NCBI RefSeq assembly: GCF_001421355.1
Contig: NZ_LMKC01000001.1
Location: forward strand, 186,001-250,000
Reading direction: 5' to 3'
Source: Sphingomonas sp. Leaf9
Lineage (GTDB): Bacteria; Pseudomonadota; Alphaproteobacteria; Sphingomonadales; Sphingomonadaceae
Length of the DNA stretch: 64,000 nt
This document shows positions 48,964 through 57,659 of this stretch, piece by piece (position 1 is the first letter of the stretch; every line of letters begins with the position of its first letter). The notes under the pieces were generated by a model. It was not told where the DNA came from. It did no database searches and was given only the letters and a program-made list of their open reading frames with translations. The translations under genes were made by a program, and so were the position numbers.

Positions 48964-50115
48964 ATGAGCGTACAGAAAGCGTCGCCGGTCGCAACGGTCG
49001 AACAGGGCTTCAATACGGGCCAGGCACAGGCGCAGGCGCGACTGCTGCTGCAGGACAGCGCACGATGGATCGCCGAGAACTGGCTGCAGGTGCTGATCGC
49101 GCTGGGCGCGGGCGCGCTGATCGTCGTCACCCTGCTGCTGCTGCGCCGCTGGGCGCTGAAGCTGGCGGAGGAGGATCGCGCCGGCTGGGGCAGCGTCGCC
49201 GGCCGCGCCGTCGGGCGTACCGGGCTGTTCTTCATGGTGATGCTCGCGGCTAAGCTGGTCGACGGTTATGCGAGCGCACCGCCGATGGTGACCGCTACGA
49301 TCGAATTCCTCTTTACCGTCGCCGCCGTGTTCCAGGCCGCGATCTGGGCACGCGAGGTCATATTGGGCGCGGTTGAGCGGCGTACGGCCAGCGACAGCTA
49401 TCATGGCGAGGCGCTGGCATCCGCCATGGGGCTGATCCGGTTGCTGGTCACCTTCGCGCTGTTCGCCATCGCGCTGATCGTCGTGCTCGACAATCTGGGG
49501 GTGAACGTCACGGGGCTGGTCGCCGGGCTAGGCGTCGGCGGCATCGCCATCGGTCTGGCGGCGCAGGGCATCTTTGCCGACCTATTCGCCGCGCTGTCGA
49601 TCATCTTCGACAAGCCGTTCCGGCGGGGCGACAATGTCAGCTATGACAAAACCGACGGCGCGATCACCGAGATCGGGCTGAAATCGACCCGCATCCGATC
49701 GGTCACCGGCGAAGAGCGGATCATTTCCAACAAAAACCTGCTCGACAAGGAAATCACCAACAACACCCGCCGCGCGCATCGCCGCGCGTCCTTAGTGGTC
49801 GGCGTCACCTATCAGACCGATGCCGAAACCTGCGCGCGCATCCCCGCCATGCTGCGCGAGGTGGTCGAGGCGCAGGACCGGGCCTTCGTGCGCTGCGGGC
49901 TGATCGGGTTCGGCGCGTCCAGCATCGATTTCGAGCTGCTGTTCGATTCGGCGGGCGCGGACTATGCCGCCTTTTACGACGGGCGGACGGCGGTCGGCAT
50001 CGCGATCCTGCGCCGTTTCGCCGCCGAAGGGATCGAGATCGCCTATCCGACGCAGGTCAACCTGACCGCGCGGGCGGACGGAACAATCGTCGACCCGGTA
50101 CCCGTCCAGCCATGA
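48964..50115 (+). CDS. Small-conductance mechanosensitive channel (MscS family)
   Basis: 383 residues. An extended N-terminus is followed by membrane segments near 45-65, 80-100, 110-135 and the pore helix 'VTGLVAGLGVGGIAIGLAAQGIFADLFAALSIIFDKPF', the MscS signature. A cytoplasmic vestibule domain follows, beginning 'RRGDNVSYDKTDGAITEIGLKSTRI'. It protects against hypo-osmotic shock and is likely in one transcript with topoisomerase IB. Confidence 0.92.
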   Translation: MSVQKASPVATVEQGFNTGQAQAQARLLLQDSARWIAENWLQVLIALGAGALIVVTLLLLRRWALKLAEEDRAGWGSVAGRAVGRTGLFFMVMLAAKLVDGYASAPPMVTATIEFLFTVAAVFQAAIWAREVILGAVERRTASDSYHGEALASAMGLIRLLVTFALFAIALIVVLDNLGVNVTGLVAGLGVGGIAIGLAAQGIFADLFAALSIIFDKPFRRGDNVSYDKTDGAITEIGLKSTRIRSVTGEERIISNKNLLDKEITNNTRRAHRRASLVVGVTYQTDAETCARIPAMLREVVEAQDRAFVRCGLIGFGASSIDFELLFDSAGADYAAFYDGRTAVGIAILRRFAAEGIEIAYPTQVNLTARADGTIVDPVPVQP

Positions 50116-50240
50116 TTTCGAAGATCAGGTCTGCCACAATCCTTACAGCGTCAGCCCGATTTTAGACTTCCTGGTGCGTTTCGGCTTGCGACGCATTCCA
50201 CCGGCACTATGATCGCCCGAAAGATCGGGAGAGGATCGTA

Positions 50241-50696
50241 GTGGCCGACATCACGGCACAGGAACTGGCGGCGCAGGTCGGGGCGGTGTGGCGATCCGAC
50301 TGGATTGCGCTGGATCAGGGCATGATCGATGCCTTTGCCGATGCGACTGGCGATCGTCAGTTCATCCATGTCGACCCCATCGCCGCCGCCGCGACGCCGT
50401 TCGGCGGCACTATCGCCCATGGTTTCCTGCTGCTGTCGCTGATGCCCCGCCTCGCGGCGCTGAGCGATCAGCCGCGGATCGCCGCCACGCGGATGCAGGT
50501 CAATTACGGCGGCAACCGCACCCGGTTCCTCACCCCCGTCCGTGCCGGCGCGCGCATCCGCGGTCGCTTTACGCTGCTGGCGATGGAGGAAAAGCGGCCG
50601 GGCCAGTGGCAGCAGACGACCGAATATGCCGTCGAGGTCGACGGCACCGACAAGCCCGCGCTGATCGCCGAATGGATCAGCCAGTTCTTCACCTGA
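50241..50696 (+). CDS. MaoC family (R)-specific enoyl-CoA hydratase/dehydratase
   Basis: 151 residues, hot-dog fold. The catalytic segment '[13 protein letters not shown]...[15 protein letters not shown]' contains the MaoC Asp/His pair ('D-x4-H-D/V-D' and 'GG-x3-HG'). The start is a GTG with GGAGAGG upstream. It is followed after 17 bp by a thiolase gene, so fatty acid or polyhydroxyalkanoate metabolism is likely. The 125-bp gap before it has no recognised signal. Confidence 0.9.
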   Translation: MADITAQELAAQVGAVWRSDWIALDQGMIDAFADATGDRQFIHVDPIAAAATPFGGTIAHGFLLLSLMPRLAALSDQPRIAATRMQVNYGGNRTRFLTPVRAGARIRGRFTLLAMEEKRPGQWQQTTEYAVEVDGTDKPALIAEWISQFFT

Positions 50697-50713
50697 AGCC
50701 CCGAGGATTTCCC

Positions 50714-51892
50714 ATGCGCTCTGCCGTCATCGTATCGACCGCCCGTACGCCCATCGGCCGCGCCTATCGCGGGGCGTTCAACAACCTACCCGCACCGACG
50801 CTGGCCGCCCATTCGATCCGCGCCGCCGTCGAGCGAGCCGGGATCGAGGGGGCGGAGGTCGACGACGTGCTGCTAGGCGCGGCGATGCAGCAGGGGCATC
50901 AGGCGAACAACATCGCGCGCAACGCATCGCTGCGTGCCGGTCTGCCGATCAGCGTGTCGGGCATGTCGATCGACCGGCAGTGCGCCAGCGGGCTGATGGC
51001 GATCGCCACCGCCGCCAAGCAGATCGTCCACGACCGAATGGATATCTGCGTCGCCGGCGGGGTGGAGTCGATCAGCCTCGTCCAGACACCGCAAATGCGC
51101 GTCGCGCCCGATCCGGAATTGCTGGCGATGCACGGCGACATCTATATGCCGATGCTCCAGACCGCCGAGATCGTGGCTGCGCGTTACGGCATCTCGCGCG
51201 AACGGCAGGACGCCTATGCGCTTCAGTCGCAGCAGCGCACCGCCGCCGCGCAGGCCGCCGGGCTGTTTGATGCCGAACTCGTGCCCGTCACCTCAACAAT
51301 GAACGTGGTGGACAAGGCGACGAAGGAAGTATCGGCCCACGAGGTCACCCTGACCAAGGACGAAGGCAACCGCGCCGACACCACGATCGAGGGGTTGCGG
51401 GCGCTGAAGCCCGTGATGGGCGAACAGGCGGTCATCACCGCCGGCAATGCCAGCCAGTTGTCGGACGGTTCGTCGGCCTGCGTGCTGATGGAGGAGTCGC
51501 TGGCCGCATCGCGCGGCCTCCAGCCGCTGGGGCGCTATATCGGCATGGCAGTTGCGGGCACCAAACCCGACGAGATGGGCATCGGCCCGGTCTATGCCGT
51601 GCCCAAGCTGCTCGAACGCTTCGACCTGTCGGTCGACGATATCGGCCTGTGGGAGCTGAACGAGGCGTTCGCGGTGCAGGTGCTGCATTGCCAGGACGTG
51701 CTGGGCATTCCGAACGACCGGCTGAACGTCAATGGCGGCGCGATCTCGATCGGCCACCCGTACGGCATGTCGGGCGCGCGAATGACCGGCCACGCGCTGA
51801 TCGAAGGCAAGCGGCGCGGGGTGAAGTACGTCGTCATAACGATGTGCGTCGGCGGCGGCATGGGCGCGGCGGGGTTGTTCGAGGTACTTTGA
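50714..51892 (+). CDS. Acetyl-CoA C-acyltransferase (thiolase)
   Basis: 392 residues. The nucleophile is Cys90 in '[11 protein letters not shown]'; '[17 protein letters not shown]' carries the catalytic His and '[14 protein letters not shown]' the second Cys. FadA/PhaA-type thiolases cleave or form 3-ketoacyl-CoA. The neighbour MaoC hydratase supports a beta-oxidation role. Confidence 0.94.
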   Translation: MRSAVIVSTARTPIGRAYRGAFNNLPAPTLAAHSIRAAVERAGIEGAEVDDVLLGAAMQQGHQANNIARNASLRAGLPISVSGMSIDRQCASGLMAIATAAKQIVHDRMDICVAGGVESISLVQTPQMRVAPDPELLAMHGDIYMPMLQTAEIVAARYGISRERQDAYALQSQQRTAAAQAAGLFDAELVPVTSTMNVVDKATKEVSAHEVTLTKDEGNRADTTIEGLRALKPVMGEQAVITAGNASQLSDGSSACVLMEESLAASRGLQPLGRYIGMAVAGTKPDEMGIGPVYAVPKLLERFDLSVDDIGLWELNEAFAVQVLHCQDVLGIPNDRLNVNGGAISIGHPYGMSGARMTGHALIEGKRRGVKYVVITMCVGGGMGAAGLFEVL

Positions 51893-51895
51893 CCC

Positions 51896-51912
51896 GTCAA
51901 CATTCTATTGAC
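51896..51912. promoter_or_regulatory. Inverted-repeat operator 1 (GTCAA-N7-TTGAC)
   Basis: Perfect 5-bp half-sites GTCAA and TTGAC separated by 7 nt, starting right after the thiolase stop. An identical arrangement recurs at 51943. A lone GTCAA half-site lies at 51921. Confidence 0.55.
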
Positions 51913-51940
51913 TAGTTATCGTCAATGGTTGATTGCTACT

Positions 51941-51961
51941 CCGTCAACCCATTATTGACGG
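51941..51961. promoter_or_regulatory. Inverted-repeat operator 2 (CCGTCAA-N7-TTGACGG)
   Basis: Perfect 7-bp half-sites around 7 nt. The right half overlaps the GGAG Shine-Dalgarno of the HTH gene (ATG 51970). Such placement suits autorepression, at the DNA or mRNA level. Confidence 0.6.
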
Positions 51962-51969
51962 AGCGGCAG

Positions 51970-52512
51970 ATGCGGATGCAGGAAGAACAGTGGTTGCGGA
52001 CCAGGACGGCGTCCATCATCCTTGACTGGGCGGAGGAACGCGAGCCGCCCTTTTCAGGTCTGGGCAAGGCTGATTTTGCCGAAGCCATCGTCGCGGCACA
52101 TGTCGTTGCCGACGAAGCGCGGCTGAACCTGAACCAATGGATCGCTGCCGCGAGGCGGGCCGACATGAGTTGGGCGGAAATCGGCAAGACGCTGGGCATC
52201 AGCAAGCAGGCGGCGCAGCAGCGCTTCGGCCGGGCTACTGGCCATGCCGAGGAAGGGGTGGATAACGGAACGTTCGTTCGAACGGGCGCGACGGCGTTCA
52301 ACGAACTGCGGATTCTGGCGGGGGAAGGCAGGAAGGGTAATGAGTTGGTTGCGCTTGGCGCACTGACCCTCAGCTTCCGTCCTAGCGAACAGACATGGGA
52401 ATATTGCCGGCGGATCGGGACCGGCAGCGATACCACGCGCATGCAAGCCGAAGGCTGGGAGCATGTCGCCAGTTGGCTGCCGTTTCATTATTACAAGCGG
52501 GTGACCGAGTAG
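51970..52512 (+). CDS. Uncharacterised protein with sigma-region-4-like HTH
   Basis: 180 residues from ATG 51970 (GGAG 6 nt upstream; an ATG at 51925 would place operator 2 inside the gene). The segment 'AARRADMSWAEIGKTLGISKQAAQQRFGRAT' (residues ~60-90) is a helix-turn-helix like sigma70 region 4 or MerR/Sir2-linked HTH. The C-terminal half is unrecognised and ends 'WEHVASWLPFHYYKRVTE'. Repeated palindromes upstream suggest autoregulation. No partner gene is obvious. Confidence 0.72.
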   Translation: MRMQEEQWLRTRTASIILDWAEEREPPFSGLGKADFAEAIVAAHVVADEARLNLNQWIAAARRADMSWAEIGKTLGISKQAAQQRFGRATGHAEEGVDNGTFVRTGATAFNELRILAGEGRKGNELVALGALTLSFRPSEQTWEYCRRIGTGSDTTRMQAEGWEHVASWLPFHYYKRVTE

Positions 52513-52572
52513 CGGGCTGCCCGAGATGACGGCCAGCGCACGACCCGGCGTTGTGCACTCCCCCTCTCCCAA

Positions 52573-52596
52573 CCCTCTCCCCTGAAGGGGAGAGGG
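52573..52596. terminator. Bidirectional terminator between HTH gene and ilvE
   Basis: Perfect 10-bp stem CCCTCTCCCC/GGGGAGAGGG with a TGAA tetraloop, then CTTT on the plus strand. It lies between two convergent genes and resembles a dispersed repeat (a partial 'CCCTCTCCC' direct copy lies just before it). Confidence 0.7.
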
Positions 52597-52604
52597 CTTT
52601 GGAG

Positions 52605-53693
52605 TCACCCGATGCGCTGCATCCAACCATGCGGGTCGTTGCTCCGCCCACGCTGGATGTCGGTCAACTGCTTCAGCAGTGCCTGCGTCCGCTCACCCGG
52701 CTGGCCATCGCCGATCTGGAAGCTGAAGTCCGCCGACGACACCTTGCCGATCGGAGTGACGACAGCGGCGGTGCCGCAGGCGAACGCCTCAACCAGGCGG
52801 CCGCTGGCGGCATCCGCCTGCCACTGATCGATCGAATAGCGTTCCTCGCGCACCGTGATCCCGACGTCGCGGGCCAGCGTCAGGATCGAATCACGGGTGA
52901 TACCGGGCAGGATCGTGCCGGTCAGCGGCGGGGTCAGCATCGTGCCGTCATCGAACACGAAGAAGATGTTCATGCCGCCCAGCTCCTCGACCCAGCGACG
53001 CTCGGTCGCATCGAGGAACACGACCTGGTCGCAGCCCTGGCGGATCGCTTCCGACTGGGCGAGCAGGCTGGCGGCATAGTTGCCGCCGCACTTGGCGTCA
53101 CCGGTGCCGCCGGGCGCGGCGCGGGTGAATTCCTTCGATACCCACAGCGAGATGCTCTTCGCACCGCCCGGCCAGTAATTGCCGACCGCCGAGGCGATGA
53201 CGCAATAGAGATATTCGGCCGACGGCTTCACGCCGAGGAACGTCTCGCTCGCGATCATGAACGGGCGGAGATACAGCGCGCTGCCCTCGCCTGCCGGAAT
53301 CCAGTCGCGCTCGGCGAGCGTCAGTTCGCGGCACGAGGCGACGAACAGATCCTCCGGCAGTTCGGCCATCGCAAGGCGGTGGGCCGAGCGACGGAAGCGC
53401 GCGGCATTCTGCTCCGCACGGAACAGCGCGACGCCGCCGTCGGGCAGCGTATAGGCCTTCAGCCCTTCGAAGATTTCCTGCGCATAGTGGAGGACGGCGG
53501 CGGCCGGGTCCATGACGATCGGCGCGCGCGCGGTGATCTTCGCGTCGTGCCAGCCCTTGTCCTCCGACCAGCGGATCGTCGCCATATGGTCGGTAAAGAC
53601 GCGGCCGAAGCCGGGGTTGACGATCCGCGCGGCCCGCTCGCTCGCCGCGACCGGGGTCGCATGGGGTTCGAAGGCGAAGCTCGGCTGCGTCAT
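52605..53693 (-). CDS. ilvE: Branched-chain amino acid aminotransferase
   Basis: 362 residues, fold-type IV PLP enzyme of the long (BCAT2-like) group. 'YAQEIFEGLKAY' and 'RPFMIASE' mark the N-terminal domain. 'AKCGGNYAASLLAQSEA' carries the PLP Lys, and 'EELGGMNIFFVFDDG' and 'CGTAAVVTPIGK' complete the active site. It transaminates Leu, Ile and Val. It is divergent from a MarR regulator 40 bp away, which may control it. Confidence 0.95.
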   Translation of the reverse strand: MTQPSFAFEPHATPVAASERAARIVNPGFGRVFTDHMATIRWSEDKGWHDAKITARAPIVMDPAAAVLHYAQEIFEGLKAYTLPDGGVALFRAEQNAARFRRSAHRLAMAELPEDLFVASCRELTLAERDWIPAGEGSALYLRPFMIASETFLGVKPSAEYLYCVIASAVGNYWPGGAKSISLWVSKEFTRAAPGGTGDAKCGGNYAASLLAQSEAIRQGCDQVVFLDATERRWVEELGGMNIFFVFDDGTMLTPPLTGTILPGITRDSILTLARDVGITVREERYSIDQWQADAASGRLVEAFACGTAAVVTPIGKVSSADFSFQIGDGQPGERTQALLKQLTDIQRGRSNDPHGWMQRIG

Positions 53694-53733
53694 GGCGTCC
53701 TCTTGGATGAATGCTTGCGGAGGGGTAGGCCGG

Positions 53734-54255
53734 ATGGCACAAATGGTCAACATGACTGCCCCATCTTCCGCGCAACCCATGACCGCCTCTGCCCTGTTCC
53801 TGCGCGAGGCCGAGGTGCGGCGCGGGATTGAGTTGCTGTATTTCGGCTATAGTCATTTAACGCGCAGCATCGACGAGGAACTGGCGGCGCAGAACCTGGG
53901 CCGGGCACACCACCGCGCACTGTATTTCATCGCACGGCGACCGGATTTGTCGGTCAGCGAGCTGCTCCGGTTGCTGGCGATCACGAAGCAATCGCTGGGC
54001 CGGGTACTGAACGACCTGTCGGGGCGTGGGCTGGTCGAAAGCCGGGCGGGCGACCGTGATGCGCGGCAACGGCTGTTGAAACTGACGACTGAGGGACAGG
54101 CGCTGGAGGCGCGGCTGTACGAGATGCTGAACGCGAAGCTGTCGCGCGCCTATTCAGGCGCGGGGCAGGATGCGGTCAGCGGATTCTGGGCCGTGCTGGA
54201 GGGGTTGATCCCGGCGGGCGACAAGGCGGCGGTGGCGGCGCTGGGGCGACCCTGA
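53734..54255 (+). CDS. MarR family transcriptional regulator
   Basis: 173 residues. The winged-helix core is 'HHRALYFIARRPDLSVSELLRLLAITKQSLGRVLNDLSGRGLVESRAGDRDARQRLLKLTTEG', classic MarR including the 'D-x-R-x2-R-x-L-LT' wing. The start has GGAGGGG 8 nt upstream. It is divergent from ilvE. The effector is unknown. Confidence 0.93.
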   Translation: MAQMVNMTAPSSAQPMTASALFLREAEVRRGIELLYFGYSHLTRSIDEELAAQNLGRAHHRALYFIARRPDLSVSELLRLLAITKQSLGRVLNDLSGRGLVESRAGDRDARQRLLKLTTEGQALEARLYEMLNAKLSRAYSGAGQDAVSGFWAVLEGLIPAGDKAAVAALGRP

Positions 54256-54265
54256 GTGCCATTTC

Positions 54266-54353
54266 GTCACCCCGGACCTGATCCGGGGTCCCGCTTCTTT
54301 GCGCGGTCGGAAGAAGAATAAGAAGCGGGACCCCGGGTCAAGCCCGGGGTGAC
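54266..54353. repeat. Repeat family B, full copy 3
   Basis: Outer arms GTCACCCCGGAC and its complement end GGGGTGAC; inner hairpin CCGGGGTCCCGCTTCTT with its complement AAGAAGCGGGACCCCGG. It matches the copy at 44434. Located between the convergent marR and proC genes, it probably serves as their shared terminator. Confidence 0.85.
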
Positions 54354-54387
54354 GATAAGGGCCGGGTATCGCCTGGGCGGAAAGGAA

Positions 54388-55194
54388 TTACCTCCGCGCT
54401 GCTGCCGCCATTTCCGCGTTACGCCGTTGGGACGCCGCCAGTGTCGCCGCCAGCAACCGCTTGAGCGCATCGCTGTCGTCGAGCACGTTCAGCCCTTGCC
54501 GCGTCGAACCGCCCGAGCTGGCAACGCGGTCGGCGAGCGTCGCAGGTGAGGCTTCCGACCCGGCGGCCATTGTCGCCGACCCCTGCACCGTGGCGATGGC
54601 GAGGCGCTGTGCCTGATCGGCGGGCAGGCCGAGCGCAGCGCCGGCAGCGGCCAGCGCGTCGATGAAGCGGAACACGAAGCCCGGACCACAGCCCGACAGC
54701 GCCGTCACCGCGTCGAACAGCGCGGCATCGTCGATCCACTCGACCAGCCCCAGTGGCGCCATCAACCGGGCGGCGGTGGCGCGGGCGGCATCGTGCTGCC
54801 CATGCGAATGGAGCGCGACCACCCCCTGCCCGATCGCGACCGGCAGGTTGGGCATGGCGCGGACGATGGTGCTGGCGTTGAACCGACGGGACAGCGCCGC
54901 CTCCTCGACCCCGGCAAGGATCGAAATCAGCAGCGGCACGCCGGCGATGCGCGGGGCAAGATCGGGTGCGACCTCATCCAGTTGTTGCGGCTTGATCGCC
55001 AGCACGACGATGGCCGGCGGGCCGTCTTGCGGGATCGTCGTCGCGTGGGTTACGCCGGACGGCACCGCGCGCGGCGATCGGGTGACGACGGTGATCGCCG
55101 CCGGATCGACACCATCGGCGATCCACCGCTCCAGCATCGCGCCGCCCATATTGCCGCAGCCGATCAGCCACAACGGTCCGGGCAGCACGCTCAT
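54388..55194 (-). CDS. proC: Pyrroline-5-carboxylate reductase
   Basis: 268 residues. Rossmann motif 'LIGCGNMGGAMLERW' and the C-terminal dimerisation/active region 'ALSGCGPGFVFRFIDALAAAGAALGLP' and 'VASSGGSTRQGL'. It performs the last proline step. Its start overlaps the YbjN gene stop by 4 bp. proB lies 50 kb away in this window, so the pathway is split. Confidence 0.95.
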   Translation of the reverse strand: MSVLPGPLWLIGCGNMGGAMLERWIADGVDPAAITVVTRSPRAVPSGVTHATTIPQDGPPAIVVLAIKPQQLDEVAPDLAPRIAGVPLLISILAGVEEAALSRRFNASTIVRAMPNLPVAIGQGVVALHSHGQHDAARATAARLMAPLGLVEWIDDAALFDAVTALSGCGPGFVFRFIDALAAAGAALGLPADQAQRLAIATVQGSATMAAGSEASPATLADRVASSGGSTRQGLNVLDDSDALKRLLAATLAASQRRNAEMAAAARR

Positions 55195-55691
55195 GCCTCG
55201 CCCTGCGTCTCGATCATCGATGCGGCGATCGCTTCCTTGGGGCTCTTGCCACCCCACAGCACGAACTGGAACACCGGATAGAAGCGTTCGCATTCATCGA
55301 TCGCGGCGTCGATCATCATCTCCGCCTGATCGATCGTCAACACCGGCTCCTCGGGCAGCATCGCGGCGTGGCGATAGAGCAGGATGCCGCTGGACGACCA
55401 CAGCTCGAAATGGCCGATCCACAGCTGTTCGTTGATCAGGCCGATCGTTTCATAGATCGCCGCGCGCCGTTCGTCGGCGACACGAACGTCGGGCAGCGCC
55501 AGGAATTGCAGCACGCCGTCCTCGCCGCGCCAGATCGCGCGCAGTTCGAATTCGGTCCAGCTGCCCTTCACATGCGCGACGATCTCGTCACCGTCGCGCT
55601 CATGCTTCCAGCCGTGCGCCGCGAAATAGCGCTCCAGCGTGTCGATCGGCACGGCGTCATCGCCGTCCTCTTCCACTTCGTCCAATATCAT
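55191..55691 (-). CDS. YbjN domain-containing protein
   Basis: 166 residues from ATG 55691 (178 from GTG 55727). 'PIDTLERYFAAHGWKHERDGDEIVAHVKG' and 'LYRHAAMLPEEPVLTIDQAEMMIDAAIDECERFYPVFQFVLWGG' match YbjN (PF10722), a type III secretion chaperone-like fold affecting stress tolerance in E. coli. The gene overlaps proC and is co-transcribed with it. Confidence 0.88.
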   Translation of the reverse strand: MILDEVEEDGDDAVPIDTLERYFAAHGWKHERDGDEIVAHVKGSWTEFELRAIWRGEDGVLQFLALPDVRVADERRAAIYETIGLINEQLWIGHFELWSSSGILLYRHAAMLPEEPVLTIDQAEMMIDAAIDECERFYPVFQFVLWGGKSPKEAIAASMIETQGEA

Positions 55692-55757
55692 CCCCACGTC
55701 TTTAACCGCTCGCGTGCCCTGCGTCACGCGGCGCGGCGCGGGATGCAGGGCAATGGA

Positions 55758-56054
55758 TCAGAGCGCGCCTTCGCCGGCACCCGTGCTGTCGACCGACGGC
55801 GCGGCGCCGGTGACCGTCTTGCCCTCCAGCGCATCGAGCCGGGCGCGCAGCGCATCGGCCTCGTCGCGCGCGGCGACGGCCATGGCCTTCACCACTTCGA
55901 ATTCGTCGCGGCTGACGAAATCCATGCCGCCCAGGAACGTCTTGGCCCGTTCGCGCGCGGCAGCCTCACCCTCGCGCGCCATGCCGGCGATGGTGCCGGC
56001 CGCGCCGTTCACGAACTTGGCGAAATCGTCGAACAGGCGATTGTCGGACTGCAT
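55758..56054 (-). CDS. ubiK: UbiK-like BMFP domain accessory factor
   Basis: 98 residues. 'NRLFDDFAKFVNGAAGT' and the C-terminal coiled coil 'DFVSRDEFEVVKAMAVAARDEADALRARLDALE' define the BMFP/UbiK family, which aids ubiquinone biosynthesis and binds lipid. A short Ser/Gly tail ends the protein. Confidence 0.86.
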   Translation of the reverse strand: MQSDNRLFDDFAKFVNGAAGTIAGMAREGEAAARERAKTFLGGMDFVSRDEFEVVKAMAVAARDEADALRARLDALEGKTVTGAAPSVDSTGAGEGAL

Positions 56055-56099
56055 GGAAAATCCTTCCGGTTGGCCAGGCGCCCGTCGCGCCGACCGTTT

Positions 56100-56654
56100 C
56101 TAAAGCGTGATTTGGGTGGAATGGGCCGGCGGCACAAGGGTTTCCGCGTTCGGATTACGCCGGTCGATCTGCCAGTTGAGCGCCGACGCGATCACCAGCC
56201 ACACCAGATACGGCACCAGCAGCCACGCCGCGAGCGGCCGGATGCGGCCAAAGGCAAAGGTGGTGGCAAGTGCTGTGAAGAACAGCGCGACGATCAGGTA
56301 CAGCGCCAGCGTCACCTGATGCGCGCCAAAGAACAACGGCGACCAGACGAGGTTCATCGCCAGCTGCGCCACGAACAACGCGATGGCGATCCCCCGGCCC
56401 CGCGCGCCGCGCGCGTTCAGCACGACGGCTATTGCAAAGCCCAGCATCAGGTACAGGATCGTCCACACGACCGGGAACGCCCAGTTGGGCGGCCGGATCG
56501 CCGGCAGGTCGAGCATCCGGTACCAGCCGTTCGCATCCCCCGCGACGACCAGCTGCCCCGACGTGAATCCCAGCAACAGGATTAACGGCACGCAAACCAC
56601 CGCGCGCCGCAGAAATCCCGATCGCAACTGCCACTTCGACGCGATCTCGTTCAT
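56100..56654 (-). CDS. tspO: TspO/MBR family membrane protein
   Basis: 184 residues with five membrane helices. The signatures 'WYRMLDLPAIRPPNWAFPVVWTILYLMLGFA' and 'WSPLFFG' are those of TspO, with an extra C-terminal tail. TspO binds tetrapyrroles and affects photosynthesis or stress responses. It lies between ubiK and tlyA, all on the same strand. Confidence 0.93.
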   Translation of the reverse strand: MNEIASKWQLRSGFLRRAVVCVPLILLLGFTSGQLVVAGDANGWYRMLDLPAIRPPNWAFPVVWTILYLMLGFAIAVVLNARGARGRGIAIALFVAQLAMNLVWSPLFFGAHQVTLALYLIVALFFTALATTFAFGRIRPLAAWLLVPYLVWLVIASALNWQIDRRNPNAETLVPPAHSTQITL

Positions 56655-56692
56655 CCCGCACCCCAGTACCGACGCGCCCGTTGCGCCGCCGT

Positions 56693-57481
56693 TCAGGGCG
56701 CAGTGCTTGCTGTGTGCGGTGCGTCATTGCAAGTCAAAGCGGCCGATTCGGGCGCATGGGCACCGATCAGGAACTCGATATTGCCCTCCGGCCCGGTAAT
56801 CGGGCTGGGATCGACGCCCGCGACCCGCCAGCCAAGCCCGGTCAGCCAGTCGGCCACCGCATCGCATACGCGTGTATGGATCGCCGGATCGCGCACCACG
56901 CCGCCCTTGCCGACCTCCTCGCGCCCCGCCTCGAACTGCGGCTTGATCAGCGCCAGCAACCGGCCGCCGGGCTTCACGAAGGTCAGCGGCACCGCCAGCA
57001 CCTTGGCCAGCGCGATGAAGCTCGCGTCGCACACCACCAGATCGACCGGCTCGGGGATCTGCGCCTCGGTCAGCAGCCGGGCGCTCAATTGTTCGTGGAC
57101 GATGACCCGTGGGTCCTGCCTGAGCTTCCACGCCAGCTGGTTCGTACCGCTGTCGACCGCGTAGACCCGCGCCGCGCCGCGCGTCAGCAGCACGTCGGTA
57201 AAGCCACCGGTCGACGATCCGACATCGATCGCCACCGCCTGCGTCACGTCCCAGCCGAAATGGTCGAGGCCGTGCGCCAGCTTGATCCCCCCGCGCGACA
57301 CCCACGGATGATCGCGCCCACGCACGTCCAGCGTGACGTCTGGGGCGAATTGCTGCCCCGGCTTGTCGACCTTGCGATCGCCGACGAACACCAGCCCCGC
57401 CATGATGAGCGCCTGCGCCCGCGTCCTGCTTTCGGCCAGGCCACGATCGACGAGCATCTGGTCCGCACGTTGCTTTGCCAT
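56693..57481 (-). CDS. tlyA: TlyA family rRNA (cytidine-2'-O)-methyltransferase/hemolysin
   Basis: 262 residues. The N-terminal S4 RNA-binding domain is 'RADQMLVDRGLAESRTRAQALIMAGLVFV'. The FtsJ-like methyltransferase follows with SAM motif 'DVGSSTGGFTDVLL', catalytic Lys in 'ALIKPQFEAGREEV' and 'VCDASFIAL'. TlyA methylates 16S/23S rRNA in actinobacteria, and the alphaproteobacterial form is presumed similar. The Thr/Ala-rich tail after 'FLIGAHAPE' is longer than usual. Confidence 0.92.
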   Translation of the reverse strand: MAKQRADQMLVDRGLAESRTRAQALIMAGLVFVGDRKVDKPGQQFAPDVTLDVRGRDHPWVSRGGIKLAHGLDHFGWDVTQAVAIDVGSSTGGFTDVLLTRGAARVYAVDSGTNQLAWKLRQDPRVIVHEQLSARLLTEAQIPEPVDLVVCDASFIALAKVLAVPLTFVKPGGRLLALIKPQFEAGREEVGKGGVVRDPAIHTRVCDAVADWLTGLGWRVAGVDPSPITGPEGNIEFLIGAHAPESAALTCNDAPHTASTAP

Positions 57482-57576
57482 GGCCTCGCATGGCGCGGCT
57501 TTCCGCCCGTCGCAACCCTTGATCGACTGGTCGATTGGCTATTGCCTATCGGATGAGTAGGAATACATTGACTATA

Positions 57577-57626
57577 GGAAGCCGCCCGGACCCGATCCCC
57601 GTCCCTAAGCCTGGCCGGCGGCTTCC
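57577..57626. repeat. Wide inverted repeat before alpha/beta hydrolase
   Basis: GGAAGCCGCC at 57577 and its exact complement GGCGGCTTCC ending at 57626, separated by 30 nt. A TTGACT box (57568-57573) lies just upstream. Possible operator or leader hairpin for the hydrolase gene starting at 57660. Confidence 0.4.
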
Positions 57627-57659
57627 ACCCCGTTGAACACCATGAGCAGGAGCGTGACG

